A stretch of 42,668 bases of DNA from CAZQKE01 sp964593865 (lineage in GTDB: Bacteria; Chloroflexota; Anaerolineae; JAAYZQ01): positions 1 to 42,668 of the forward strand of contig CAZQKE010000036.1 in NCBI GenBank assembly GCA_964593865.1, given 5' to 3'. The position numbers were made by a program, and so were the translations under genes. Below, one piece after another: positions 15,924 through 25,526 of this stretch (positions within the stretch are counted from its first letter, which is position 1; each line of letters begins with the position of its first letter). The notes below the pieces were generated by a model. It had not been told where the DNA came from and ran no database searches. It saw nothing but the letters and a program-made list of their open reading frames with translations.

Positions 15924-16358
15924 TCAGCCCTTGGCGACCTGAAGACGACACCAAGCGTACAAGGCGTCGTACACATCAAACTGCCGTGCCAAGTTTTCCC
16001 GGTCATCGGGGAAGCGGAGGCTGTAGCCTACGGCGATGGCTTCCAACCCGGCGGCAATGGGATCGGCGTCGCGGTCGGAGGCAACGTCGGCCCCGTGGAC
16101 GATCTGGGCCAGGCGGAGCAGGGCCTTGTCCGTTAGGCCATAATGCTCAATGATGGTCTCGAAGGAGCATTTGCCATCGTGGTGGCCCAATTCCACTCCC
16201 GGTGCGTCGAAAGGAATGGCGCCGGTCTCCTCCGCCACCTTTTGCACCTGGCTTTTGGGGACAAAGAGGAATTCTGCATCCGAATCAATGAACCGGCTGA
16301 TCAACCAAGGACAAGCCACGCGGTCCACATGAACGTGCGAACGAGTAACCCACAACAT
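15924..16358 (-). CDS. ChrB C-terminal-like (chromate resistance) domain protein
   Basis: 144 residues resembling the stand-alone C-terminal domain of ChrB: WVTRSHVHVDRVACPWLISR, then FIDSDAEFLFVP, GVELGHHDGKCSFETIIEHY and RLAQIVHGADV. The conserved Cys, His and Asp residues suggest metal or redox chemistry. No chrA transporter and no ChrB N-terminal domain is nearby, so a chromate role is not supported by context. Start ATG at 16356-16358 after AAAAAGGAG. Confidence 0.8.
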   Translation of the reverse strand: MLWVTRSHVHVDRVACPWLISRFIDSDAEFLFVPKSQVQKVAEETGAIPFDAPGVELGHHDGKCSFETIIEHYGLTDKALLRLAQIVHGADVASDRDADPIAAGLEAIAVGYSLRFPDDRENLARQFDVYDALYAWCRLQVAKG

Positions 16359-16442
16359 TTTCTTCTCCTTTTTACGTTTTTCACGGCAGATCGGTGTCGG
16401 AAAATCCCGGTCGCCAAATGCCGGACTGCGGGCGGCGGCGAC

Positions 16443-17498
<1,056 letters not shown>

Positions 17499-17523
17499 TC
17501 TCCCCTTGCCGACTGGCGAGTCC

Positions 17524-17552
17524 ATGATACCCTATTTGTGGATCATCGTCAA
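17524..17552 (-). promoter_or_regulatory. promoter of the epimerase gene
   Basis: Minus strand: -35 TTGACG (17547-17552), 17-bp spacer, -10 TATCAT (17524-17529), 25 bases before the ATG. Confidence 0.7.
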
Positions 17553-17575
17553 GAAATTCGCCGCAGCCGGTGTTT

Positions 17576-18349
17576 TCACCCTTCTTGGGGCTTCTGGGCG
17601 ATGGCGATAATAGATGTCCCGATGGGCAGGCTCATCCGGCGCAGGACCTGGGCCTCCGTCCAGGTGACGCCCCGCAGGATGCGGTTGAGCAGGGGCGGGG
17701 CCGGTTCCATTTCCACCTGGTACGATTCCTCGTCAAAGTGGGGCGATCCCAACTCCGGTTCCTGTTTGGCCTGCCGCCGCAGGAGGATGAGGGGAGCGGC
17801 CAGGGGAAAGACGAAAAAGTTGTTGTAGGTGATGCGCCGGGTGCGAAAGCCGACGCGCCGCAGTTTTTCCTTCAGTTCACCCGCCGTGTAGCGTCGTTTG
17901 TGGGCGTTCAGCTCGTCGTTGTGGCTCCACAGCCACATAAAAGCCGGAACCGTGACCGCCAAGTAGCCCCCCGGTCGGCAGACGCGGTAGCATTCGCGCA
18001 GGACCGCCAGATCATCGTCACAGTGTTCTACCGTGTCCAGCAGAGTCACCAGGTCAAAGGAATCCCCCCCAAAGGGCAAGTCCTCCGCCAGCCCTTGTCG
18101 CACGTCATAGCCTCGCTCACGGGCGACGGCCAGGGGCCGGGGGTTGTTGTCCACCCCCACTACAGAGCCGTAGCGGGCCAGGTGGTGGAACATGTTGCCC
18201 GCCCCACAGCCGATGTCCAGCACCCGTTTCTTGCCGTCCGGCGCGACCAGAGGGTCGATCATGTTCAGCAGGGACCAGGTCCGCCCGGCGAACCACCAAT
18301 GGTTGTCCTCTTCTATGGTCAAGGCTGCAGTCTTTTGTGTCACGGTCAT
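17576..18349 (-). CDS. class I SAM-dependent methyltransferase
   Basis: 257 residues. N-terminal EEDNHWWFAGRTW is typical of methyltransferases in polysaccharide and lipid loci. Motif I VLDIGCGAGN (near 43), motif II-like VVGVDNNP, LPFGGDSFDLVTLLDTVEH (about 95-113) and RVCRPGGYLAVTVPAF. The Tyr/Arg-rich C-terminal third is predicted amphipathic and may touch the membrane. The start is ATG at 18347-18349 after GGAG; an upstream in-frame ATG lacks a box. The acceptor is unknown, possibly a lipid-linked sugar or quinone-like lipid. Confidence 0.85.
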   Translation of the reverse strand: MTVTQKTAALTIEEDNHWWFAGRTWSLLNMIDPLVAPDGKKRVLDIGCGAGNMFHHLARYGSVVGVDNNPRPLAVARERGYDVRQGLAEDLPFGGDSFDLVTLLDTVEHCDDDLAVLRECYRVCRPGGYLAVTVPAFMWLWSHNDELNAHKRRYTAGELKEKLRRVGFRTRRITYNNFFVFPLAAPLILLRRQAKQEPELGSPHFDEESYQVEMEPAPPLLNRILRGVTWTEAQVLRRMSLPIGTSIIAIAQKPQEG

Positions 18350-18506
18350 AAGCTCCAAAAGGTTTTCTCCCACCCCCGCATGGTGCCCAGGGGCCAAGTC
18401 CCGTTCCCGCGCCCTTGCGGCGGGACGGCGTCATGAGCCGGTCTTGCGCCGCGCAACGCCGGGCGGGTGCATCTCCGAATTCCACACCGCCGAGAAGCGT
18501 TTGCTC

Positions 18507-19820
18507 TTACACGATTTCTCCCCGTGCCCTCGGCGTCTCTGCGGAGAGGTCGGCCTCGGGGACGGCCAATGCATTTGCTCCGTCATGCAGTGCCCGTTCC
18601 AAGCGGGGGACGATGATCTGCCAATCGTAACGGGAAGCGGCCAGGCGGCGGGCAGCCTGCCCGATCCGTTCCCGCCGCCCCGGATCGCGGAGGAGGGATA
18701 GCACGGCATCGGCAAAGGCGGAGGGGGTGTCGGCCATCACCAATTCCCGATTGGGAACCAGGTCGAACCCTTCGCAGCCCAACCGTGTCGAGACGATGGC
18801 TTTACCCATAGCCATTGCTTCCAAGACCTTGAGGCGCGTGCCGCCGCCGATGCGCAGGGGGATGACATATACCCCTGCCCCGGCGATGTAAGGCCGCACA
18901 TCTTCTACCCAACCGGTCAGCACCACTGCCGGGTGTTCGGCAAGGTGGGCCAAGCGGGGGTGCGGGTCTTTGCCCACGGCCCAAAAGCGGGTCTGGGGCG
19001 ATTCCCGACGGATGCGGGGTAGCACTTCCTTGACGAACCAGAGCACGGCATCCACATTGGGCCGAAAATCCATTTTGGCCGTGAACACCAGGTCTGTGGC
19101 ATCCGGCCCCTTTCCCTTCGGCAAGGGTGGGATGGGAGCGGTATAGTGCTCCATGTCCACACCGTTGGGCACGACGACCGGCTGCAGACGGGGATCAAGT
19201 TGCCGCACGGCCTGGGCATCGGCTTCGGAAACGACGATTAGCCGGTCGGCGGTCAAGCAGGCGCGGCGTTCGTAACTGCGCAGCCGCCGCCATTGGACGA
19301 AGGAATAGGCCGCACCCGCCCAACGCCGAGGTTGCCGGATGTCGGTCTCGAACGCCCGTTGCTGCAGGACATATTCGGCGTTGTGGTCGTCAAAGACGAG
19401 TAAAGGGCGGGAGCGGTCGCCTCGCCACCGGGCCGTTTGGAAGAGGTACTGGGCCAACTCAATGCCTTCCACCTCAACTACGTCGGGCCGTTCCCGTTCC
19501 AGGAGGGTGAGCAAGGCCGTGCGGAAGCGGTCGGAAGGCAGTCGTCGGGCCATATCGGGCAGCGGGGAAAGGAACAGGTCCCGCAGCCGCCGGGCCGTGC
19601 TGCGCTGCGGCGGCAGGGGTACAACGTGGATACCGGCGCATACGCCGTCCAGGGGCGTCCCCCGGCTGCGGTCCGGTTCGCCGAAGGAAAGGAGGTGCAC
19701 CCGATGGCGTCGGGCCAGGCCGACGATCAGGTTGTAGTTGCGGATGGTCGTCCCCTGATGGGGTGGGTAGGGGAACTGGGGCGTCAGGATGAGGATGTTT
19801 TGGGCGGCATCGCGCGTCAT
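18507..19820 (-). CDS. family 4-like glycosyltransferase
   Basis: 437 residues, GT-B fold. N-terminal ILILTPQFPYPPHQGTTIRN (sugar-acceptor domain), VVVPNGVDMEHY near 215, and the donor-site segment VIPLRIGGGTRLKVLEAMAM followed by GKAIVSTRLGCEGFD near 340. Probably a retaining transferase in surface polysaccharide synthesis. The start is the ATG at 19818-19820; a TTG two codons earlier is possible. The last residues (DLSAETPRARGEIV) are encoded by a GC-rich repeat-like stretch, see findings. It follows the next glycosyltransferase by 9 bp. Confidence 0.87.
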   Translation of the reverse strand: MTRDAAQNILILTPQFPYPPHQGTTIRNYNLIVGLARRHRVHLLSFGEPDRSRGTPLDGVCAGIHVVPLPPQRSTARRLRDLFLSPLPDMARRLPSDRFRTALLTLLERERPDVVEVEGIELAQYLFQTARWRGDRSRPLLVFDDHNAEYVLQQRAFETDIRQPRRWAGAAYSFVQWRRLRSYERRACLTADRLIVVSEADAQAVRQLDPRLQPVVVPNGVDMEHYTAPIPPLPKGKGPDATDLVFTAKMDFRPNVDAVLWFVKEVLPRIRRESPQTRFWAVGKDPHPRLAHLAEHPAVVLTGWVEDVRPYIAGAGVYVIPLRIGGGTRLKVLEAMAMGKAIVSTRLGCEGFDLVPNRELVMADTPSAFADAVLSLLRDPGRRERIGQAARRLAASRYDWQIIVPRLERALHDGANALAVPEADLSAETPRARGEIV

Positions 19821-19829
19821 GGTCAATCG

Positions 19830-20939
19830 CTAGTTCTCGTACACCAGGCGGTAGATGGCCAGCGTCTCGCGGGCAGCCCTCTCCCAGGAGAAGAGGGCTG
19901 CTCGGCGCAATCCCTTCTCCCGCATCTCTTGGCGGAGCTGGGTATCGTTGAGGACTCGCCACATGGCCACGGTCAATTCGTCCACATCGTGTGGGTCAAT
20001 GAGCAGCCCGGCGTCATCCACCACCTCCGGCAGGGAGGCGACGTTGGAGACGATGGTGGGCAGGCCGCAGGCCATCGCCTCCAGGGGAGGCAGACCAAAG
20101 CCCTCGTAAAAGGCAGGGTGGGTCAGCATTTCGGCGGCGTTGTACAGGTACAACAGGTCTTCGCTGGAGACGCGGCCCACGAAATGCACCCGGTCACCCA
20201 GTTTCAAGTCATCTACCGTCCGGTAGACGTCCTCGCACAACCATCCTTCGCCCCCGGCCAGGACCAGGCGTACATCTTCTTTGTAGCATTCCAGGAGCTG
20301 GTGCAACGCCCGGAGCAAGGTCGGCACATTTTTGCGCGGTTCAATGGTGCTGACAAAGAGGATAAAGGGGCCGTCCACGCCCTGTCGGTTGCGAACTTGG
20401 GCTTGGGCTTCCTTTTTGTCCAGGGGGCGATAGATGGGATTGGCCGCCTCATAGACGACGGTGATTTTGGATTCGGGCACGCCCAGATGTTCAACGGTAT
20501 CCCGCTTGGTGTTTTCCGAAACGGCGATAATGTGATCGGTCCAGCGCACCGCCTGGTCAATGTGGCCGTAATAGCGTGCGCTCTCTTTGGTCAAAAAGTG
20601 GGGGTAAAGCAAAAAGGCCAAATCGTGGATGGTGATGACCGATTTGCAATTGGGTTTGTGGGGGGGGATAAAATCGGGGCTGTGCAGCACATCCAGCCCC
20701 AAACGCATCAGCTCCACGTTTAGGGCGTAGCGTTCCAAGCGGTGGTGGCTGGGCGTCCACAGGGAAACACGGCGGAAGTTGGGTTGTTCCAAGATGGTTG
20801 TTTCGTCCTTGCGGCTTTGGAGAAGAACGTACTCGGTTTCGGTGTCCACACGGGCCAGACCCTTGACCAGGTGAATGATGTACTGGCCGATCCCGGCCTG
20901 GCTGTAATACACCAACCGGGCGTCAATTCCAACGCGCAT
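19830..20939 (-). CDS. family 4-like glycosyltransferase
   Basis: 369 residues. N-terminal MRVGIDARLVYYSQAGIGQY is the classic GT4 mannosyltransferase-like opening; ITIHDLAFLLYPHFLTKESA, FVSTIEPRKNVPTLLRALH and the donor-binding THPAFYEGFGLPPLEAMACG (E-x7-E) follow. Likely a mannosyl- or related transferase for a surface glycan. Start ATG at 20937-20939 after GGAG. First gene of the glycosyltransferase pair; promoter and an attenuator-like hairpin lie just upstream. Confidence 0.92.
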   Translation of the reverse strand: MRVGIDARLVYYSQAGIGQYIIHLVKGLARVDTETEYVLLQSRKDETTILEQPNFRRVSLWTPSHHRLERYALNVELMRLGLDVLHSPDFIPPHKPNCKSVITIHDLAFLLYPHFLTKESARYYGHIDQAVRWTDHIIAVSENTKRDTVEHLGVPESKITVVYEAANPIYRPLDKKEAQAQVRNRQGVDGPFILFVSTIEPRKNVPTLLRALHQLLECYKEDVRLVLAGGEGWLCEDVYRTVDDLKLGDRVHFVGRVSSEDLLYLYNAAEMLTHPAFYEGFGLPPLEAMACGLPTIVSNVASLPEVVDDAGLLIDPHDVDELTVAMWRVLNDTQLRQEMREKGLRRAALFSWERAARETLAIYRLVYEN

Positions 20940-20962
20940 GACAACTCCGTTCAGTTTGCAAA

Positions 20963-21004
20963 GGAAAACGCCCTCCATCCCCCTACAAGCATCATGGAGG
21001 GCGT
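20963..21004 (-). terminator. intrinsic terminator in the leader of the glycosyltransferase operon
   Basis: Minus strand: perfect 11-bp arms ACGCCCTCCAT (20994-21004) and ATGGAGGGCGT (20968-20978), followed by TTTTCCTTT. It lies 29 bases before the start codon and after the promoter at 21027. It may also end the ogt transcript. Confidence 0.75.
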
Positions 21005-21026
21005 CTCTACCCATCTCCTACCGGCC

Positions 21027-21055
21027 ATGATACCATCTTTGGGCCGGGGCGTCAA
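21027..21055 (-). promoter_or_regulatory. promoter of the glycosyltransferase operon
   Basis: Minus strand: -35 TTGACG (21050-21055), 17-bp spacer, -10 TATCAT (21027-21032). The same box pair as the epimerase promoter. Confidence 0.7.
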
Positions 21056-21127
21056 GTGGAGGAAGGCCGATAGTCGGGCAGGCATTGTCGTTCCCGCCGC
21101 CGGTTTCACGAGAGAAACGGTGTGCAA

Positions 21128-21703
21128 TCAACCTCTCTTCGGCGCGCTCTGCGCCTCTGGGGTGTGGGATCTTGCCCTGGGCCGAGGGTCGGCGGATTCC
21201 AGGCCAAGCATCCGGCGTTTCAGGTCCAGGCCGCCGCCAAAGCCGGTCAGCCGTCCACCGTGGCCCACGACGCGGTGACAGGGCACGATGATGGGCCACG
21301 GGTTGCGGGCCATTGCTTGGCCCACGGCCCTTGCCGCTCCCGGTACACCGATCTGGCGGGCGATGTCGCCGTAGGTGCGCGTTTCGCCGCGGGGAATGGC
21401 CCGTGTGGCCGCCCACACCCGTCGCTGAAAATCCGTGCCGATGGTGGGGTCAAGCGGTTCGTCAAAGGTGACCTCTTCGCCGCGGAAGTAGCGGACCAGC
21501 TTCGCGCACAGGGCAGCAATGTCCAATCCGGCGGGTGGAGCGGGTGGCGGCTCGGCGGCAGGAGGCAAGTGGAGCAACGTTTCGGCCTCTGTGGGGCGGG
21601 GCAAGGTCAGAGCAACCAGCCCCCGTCCCGACCAGGCAATGCCCACCCAGCCGAAGGCCGTCCGGCAAAGGGTGGAACCGATAGGTGATGGGAGGGCGGT
21701 CAT
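21128..21703 (-). CDS. ogt: methylated-DNA--protein-cysteine methyltransferase
   Basis: 191 residues. Active-site motif PCHRV with C142 (NPWPIIVPCHRVVGHGGRL), the HTH region GETRTYGDIARQIG near 107 and the Arg finger AARAVGQAMARNP. It repairs O6-alkylguanine by moving the alkyl group to its own cysteine. The ATG overlaps the mscS stop as ATGA, so the two are translationally coupled. The about 22 residues after RMLGLE (DPRPRARSHTPEAQSAPKRG) are not part of the fold and come from GC-rich repeat-like sequence. Confidence 0.93.
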   Translation of the reverse strand: MTALPSPIGSTLCRTAFGWVGIAWSGRGLVALTLPRPTEAETLLHLPPAAEPPPAPPAGLDIAALCAKLVRYFRGEEVTFDEPLDPTIGTDFQRRVWAATRAIPRGETRTYGDIARQIGVPGAARAVGQAMARNPWPIIVPCHRVVGHGGRLTGFGGGLDLKRRMLGLESADPRPRARSHTPEAQSAPKRG

Positions 21704-22533
21704 GGTGTGTCGCTCCTTCCGACTGCAGCAGGGAGGGGCGTGCGCAGGTAGATCTCCTGTTGGGGATGGGGAATGACGATCCCCGTCGCTTCAAAGGCTG
21801 CCTTGATCTGTTCCATCAGGTCCCCCTGCACGGCGAGGGTGTGTTCCGGTCGCGTAAAGGGCCATGCCGTTATCTCCACGCTGTTGTCGTCCATCTGCCG
21901 GACAAAGACACGAGGAGGAGGATCGGTGAGGATGCGGTCATCGGCGGCCAGCAGGTCGGTGAGAATCGCTTTGGCCCGCTCCAGGTCGCTGTCGCGGCTT
22001 ACCCGGAAGCGAAGATCTAGGCGCAGGCGGCCCATTGTGCTGTAGTTGGTCAGGCCGTCGTTTTGCAGGCGGGAGTTGGGCACAATGTGGGTTTTGCCGT
22101 CGGCCCCGTCCAGCACCGTGTTGAGCAGCTGAATCTCCCGCACCGTACCCACCACTCCATCCACTTCAATCACGTCTCCCACCTGAAAGGGCTTGAACAG
22201 CAAGATGATAACGGTCGCCGCCAAACTGCTGAGCGATTGCTGCAAGGCGATGGCCAAAACGATGGCAACGATGCCCAAGACCGAAGCAAGCACCGTCACC
22301 GGAACTCCCAGGATGCTCAAGGCAATGACCGCCGCTGCAATCAGGAGACCGTAGTAGACGATGGTCTTGAGGAGGGTGATCAGAGATTCGGTCAAGGCCG
22401 TTTTTCGGAGCGAAGTGATGAGCAGGTGCTGGGAACGCCGGGCCAACCAACGGCCGGCGATCCAAACCAGTAAGGCCAGTAGCAAGCGCAGAGTAACGGG
22501 GATGACCAGGTTTTGGAGCAGATCGGTCAACAT
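21700..22533 (-). CDS. MscS-family mechanosensitive channel
   Basis: 277 residues. Three TM helices in the first about 125 residues; the pore-lining third helix is followed by SSLAATVIILLFKPFQVGD and the beta domain VIEVDGVVGTVREIQLLNT. VPNSRLQNDGLTNYS is the MscS family signature. It releases solutes under hypo-osmotic shock. Start ATG at 22531-22533 after GGGAGG; the open frame extends 13 codons upstream without a second box. Confidence 0.92.
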   Translation of the reverse strand: MLTDLLQNLVIPVTLRLLLALLVWIAGRWLARRSQHLLITSLRKTALTESLITLLKTIVYYGLLIAAAVIALSILGVPVTVLASVLGIVAIVLAIALQQSLSSLAATVIILLFKPFQVGDVIEVDGVVGTVREIQLLNTVLDGADGKTHIVPNSRLQNDGLTNYSTMGRLRLDLRFRVSRDSDLERAKAILTDLLAADDRILTDPPPRVFVRQMDDNSVEITAWPFTRPEHTLAVQGDLMEQIKAAFEATGIVIPHPQQEIYLRTPLPAAVGRSDTP

Positions 22534-22562
22534 CGGTTCGTCCCTCCCTGTTGGTGCCGACC

Positions 22563-22591
22563 AGTGTAGCACAAATATCGGGTGGCGACAA
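22563..22591 (-). promoter_or_regulatory. promoter of the mscS-ogt operon
   Basis: Minus strand: -35 TTGTCG (22586-22591), 17-bp spacer, -10 TACACT (22563-22568), about 30 bases before the ATG. Confidence 0.6.
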
Positions 22592-22627
22592 ATCCTTACG
22601 CTCTACGCTCCGGTTGGGGTATACAGT

Positions 22628-22656
22628 TTGACGATTCGTTCCCTTTCTAGTATACT
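22628..22656 (+). promoter_or_regulatory. promoter of the tRNA-Pro/tRNA-Gly transcript
   Basis: -35 TTGACG (22628-22633), 17-bp spacer, -10 TATACT (22651-22656), 14 bases before the 5' end of tRNA-Pro. It is the only promoter seen upstream of sbcC. Confidence 0.75.
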
Positions 22657-22670
22657 TATACCGGTAGCGG

Positions 22671-22745
22671 CGGGGCGTGGCGCAGTCCGGTGAGCGCGCA
22701 GCGTTTGGGACGCTGAAGTCGGAGGTTCGAATCCTCTCGCCCCGA
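22671..22745 (+). tRNA. tRNA-Pro (anticodon TGG)
   Basis: Acceptor arms CGGGGCG / CGCCCCG with discriminator A; D-arm GCGCAGTCCGGTGAGCGC; anticodon stem CAGCG / CGCTG around loop TTTGGGA (anticodon TGG); T-loop GGTTCGAATCC. The 3' CCA is not encoded. Confidence 0.95.
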
Positions 22746-22752
22746 CTGACAT

Positions 22753-22824
22753 GCGGGAGTGGCGCAGTGGTAGCGCATCTGCCTTCCAAGCAGACTGTCG
22801 CGGGTTCGAATCCCGTCTCCCGCT
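22753..22824 (+). tRNA. tRNA-Gly (anticodon TCC)
   Basis: Acceptor arms GCGGGAG / CTCCCGC with discriminator T; D-arm GCGCAGTGGTAGCGC; anticodon stem TCTGC / GCAGA around loop CTTCCAA (anticodon TCC); T-loop GGTTCGAATCC. Seven bases after tRNA-Pro; the 3' CCA is not encoded. Confidence 0.96.
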
Positions 22825-22831
22825 TTGCACA

Positions 22832-22869
22832 AGACCTTTAGGGTTCCCAAAACCCTAAAGGTCTCTTTT
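22832..22869 (+). terminator. intrinsic terminator after the tRNA pair
   Basis: Perfect 14-bp stem AGACCTTTAGGGTT / AACCCTAAAGGTCT with a 5-base loop, then CTTTT. The sbcC start is only 26 bases downstream and no promoter fits in between. Confidence 0.9.
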
Positions 22870-22894
22870 GAATGAGGAAAGGAGCCTCCAACGC

Positions 22895-25450
22895 ATGATC
22901 CCGCTCCAACTACGCCTCCGCAACTTTATGTGCTATCGCCAACCGCCGCCCCTGGACTTTCGCGGCATCCATCTGGCTTGCCTGACCGGCGCCAACGGCC
23001 ACGGCAAATCGGCCCTGCTCGACGCCATGACCTGGGCCTTGTGGGGCAAGGCCCGCGCCAAACGGGATGACGAATTGATCCACCTGGGCGAATCGGAGAT
23101 GGAGGTGGAGTTCACCTTTGACCTGGGCGGGGCCGTCTACCGCGTCATCCGCAAACGGGACAGCAGCGGACGGGGCCGCAGCCTGCTGGATCTGCAGGTG
23201 CGCCACGGCGACCGTTTCCGCTCCATCGCCGAATCAAGCGTGCGGGCCACCCAGGCGGCCATCACCCGCCTGCTGCGCATGGACTATGAGACCTTTACCA
23301 ACTCGGCCTTTTTGCTCCAGGGCAAGGCGGACGCCTTCACCACCCGTACCCCCGCCGAACGCAAGCGCGTCCTAGGCGAAATTCTGGGCCTGAGCCGCTA
23401 CGACGAATATGAGCAACTGGCCAAAGAGAAGGCCAGGGAAAAGGAGCGCGAGATCGCCCAGCTGGACGGATTGCTGCGCGACATTGACCGGGAGCTGGCC
23501 CGCCAACCCGAATACGAGGCCGAGCTGGAACAGGCCCAGGCCCGCGTCGCCGCGCTGAGCGAGGCCGGCCGGGAGGCGGAAGCGGCCCTGCGTGACCTGC
23601 TCCACGAACGGCAACTGCTGGAACATCAGCGCACCCGCCTCCGCGACCTGGACCGCCGCCTGCGCCGGGCCGAACAGGAACTGTCCGAGATCGAAGCCCA
23701 AATCGCCGAGCGGCAGCAGAGGGTGCAACTTTACGAAACGCGGTTGGCCGAGCGGCAGCAGGTGGAGGAAGGCTACGCCGCCCTGACCGCCGCCCGTCAG
23801 GCCGAGGCCGATTGGAATGAGCGGCTGGCCCGCTACACTACCCTCCGCGAAGAGGAGCACCGCTTGGAACGGGCCGTGGACGCCGCCCGCCGCGACATTG
23901 AATTGCAGATCGGCCGCTTGGGCGAACGCAAACGTGAGTTGCAACGCCGGGCCGCCGCCGCGCCCCGCTACGAAAGGGACCTGGCCGACGTGCGCCGCCG
24001 TTTGGAGCAGCTGGCCGCACGGCAGGCCGAGCGAGATCAGGCTCAGGAGCGGGCGCAATCGCTGGCCGAGGAAGCAGCCGCCCTCCAGGTGCGCAACGAG
24101 CAGCTCAAAACCGAGATGGAAGCCCTGCGGGGTAAGCTGGACATCTTAGCACGGGAAACGGGCGAAGCCCAATGCCCCGTCTGCGGCCAGGCCCTCTCCC
24201 CGGAGCACCGGGATCGGTTGCTGACCGAATTTGAAACCGAAGGCAAGTCGCTGGCCGATACCTACCGGGCCAACCAGGTCCGTCTCAAACAGATCGCCGC
24301 CGAAAGAAAGCGGCTGCAAGCCGAGATCGGGCGGCTGGACCGAGAACTGCGGAAACAGGCCGACCTGCAACGCCGGGAGGCCCGCCTGGAACAGGCCCTG
24401 GGTGAAGCCCGCCAGGCCGCCGCCGACCTGGAACAGGTGGCGGCGGAACTGGACGCCTTGCAAAACCGCCTGAATGCCGGGGACTATGCCGCCGCCGAGC
24501 GATCCGAACTGGACCGCCTGACCCAAGAGATCGCCGCCCTGGGTTACGATCCGGCGGCCCATGAGCAGGCCCGGGCGCAGGTTTCCGCCCTGGCCGAATT
24601 TGAGTCGGCCTACCATCAGCTCCAAACCGCCCTGGAACGGCTGGATGACGAACGGGCAACCCTGGCCGACCTGCAAACCCGCCGTGCCCGCTGGCAAGAA
24701 AGCCTGGCCGAGGACCGCTCTCGGCGGGAGCAATTGGCCGCCGAGGTGGAGCGTTTGCCGTCCGTCACGGCCCAGGTCCAGGCCCAGAAGGAAGAGGTGG
24801 AAGAGATCCGCGCCCGCTCCCACCAGGCGCGGCTGGAACAGGGGGCAGCCCAGCAGAAACTAGACCATTGCCGCTACCTGGCCGAAGAGCGCAAACGCCA
24901 CGCCGCCAACCGTCAAAAACTGGCCGAAGAAAAAGCCATCTTCGACGAACTACGCCTGGCCTTTGGCAAAAAAGGCATCCAGGCCATGATCATTGAGGCG
25001 GCCATCCCCGAAATTGAGTACGAAGCCAACCGCCTGCTGGCCCGCATGACCGACGGGCGGATGCACGTCCGCTTTGAAACGCAGCGGGAAACCCGCCGGG
25101 GCGACACCCGCGAAACCCTGGACATCAACATCGCCGATGAGTTGGGCACGCGGCCCTACGAACTCTTTTCCGGCGGCGAGGCATTTCGCGTCAACTTTGC
25201 CATCCGCGTCGCCCTGAGCAAACTGTTGGCCCGCCGCGCCGGGGCGCAATTGCAGTTGCTCATCATTGACGAAGGCTTTGGCACGCAGGATGCCGAAGGT
25301 CGCCAGCGTTTGGTGGAGGCCATCAACTCCATCCAATCCGATTTTGCCCGCATCTTGGTCATCACCCACATTGAGGAGCTAAAAGACGCCTTCCCCGTGC
25401 GGATTGAAGTGGTCAAAACCGCCGACGGCTCCCAGATCAGCGTGAACTGA
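22895..25450 (+). CDS. sbcC: SbcC/Rad50-type SMC ATPase, DNA-repair exonuclease subunit
   Basis: 851 residues. Walker A GANGHGKS (32-39), two long coiled-coil arms rich in Glu, Arg and Ala (about 180-400 and 455-690), zinc hook CPVC (C427, C430), ABC signature FSGGEAFRVN (near 757) and Walker B LLIIDEGFGTQD (near 785). With SbcD it opens hairpins and processes double-strand breaks; no sbcD lies in this window. The start is the ATG at 22895 with AAAGGAG 9 bases upstream, not the TTG at 22868 inside the terminator. Transcription probably depends on read-through from the tRNA transcript or on an unseen promoter. Confidence 0.93.
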   Translation: MIPLQLRLRNFMCYRQPPPLDFRGIHLACLTGANGHGKSALLDAMTWALWGKARAKRDDELIHLGESEMEVEFTFDLGGAVYRVIRKRDSSGRGRSLLDLQVRHGDRFRSIAESSVRATQAAITRLLRMDYETFTNSAFLLQGKADAFTTRTPAERKRVLGEILGLSRYDEYEQLAKEKAREKEREIAQLDGLLRDIDRELARQPEYEAELEQAQARVAALSEAGREAEAALRDLLHERQLLEHQRTRLRDLDRRLRRAEQELSEIEAQIAERQQRVQLYETRLAERQQVEEGYAALTAARQAEADWNERLARYTTLREEEHRLERAVDAARRDIELQIGRLGERKRELQRRAAAAPRYERDLADVRRRLEQLAARQAERDQAQERAQSLAEEAAALQVRNEQLKTEMEALRGKLDILARETGEAQCPVCGQALSPEHRDRLLTEFETEGKSLADTYRANQVRLKQIAAERKRLQAEIGRLDRELRKQADLQRREARLEQALGEARQAAADLEQVAAELDALQNRLNAGDYAAAERSELDRLTQEIAALGYDPAAHEQARAQVSALAEFESAYHQLQTALERLDDERATLADLQTRRARWQESLAEDRSRREQLAAEVERLPSVTAQVQAQKEEVEEIRARSHQARLEQGAAQQKLDHCRYLAEERKRHAANRQKLAEEKAIFDELRLAFGKKGIQAMIIEAAIPEIEYEANRLLARMTDGRMHVRFETQRETRRGDTRETLDINIADELGTRPYELFSGGEAFRVNFAIRVALSKLLARRAGAQLQLLIIDEGFGTQDAEGRQRLVEAINSIQSDFARILVITHIEELKDAFPVRIEVVKTADGSQISVN

Positions 25451-25526
25451 GGGCTGCGGGGGAGCGGTGCGCCGAGAGGGGGAACGATGATCATGCGGAA
25501 TGCCGGTACGGCATAAGGAGGCCCTG

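Noticed and set aside
18350..18506. A further element copy between the methyltransferase and glycosyltransferase genes
   Set aside because: The region is GC-rich with short hairpins, but the CGTGGACGGCCCG end and the core stem are missing.
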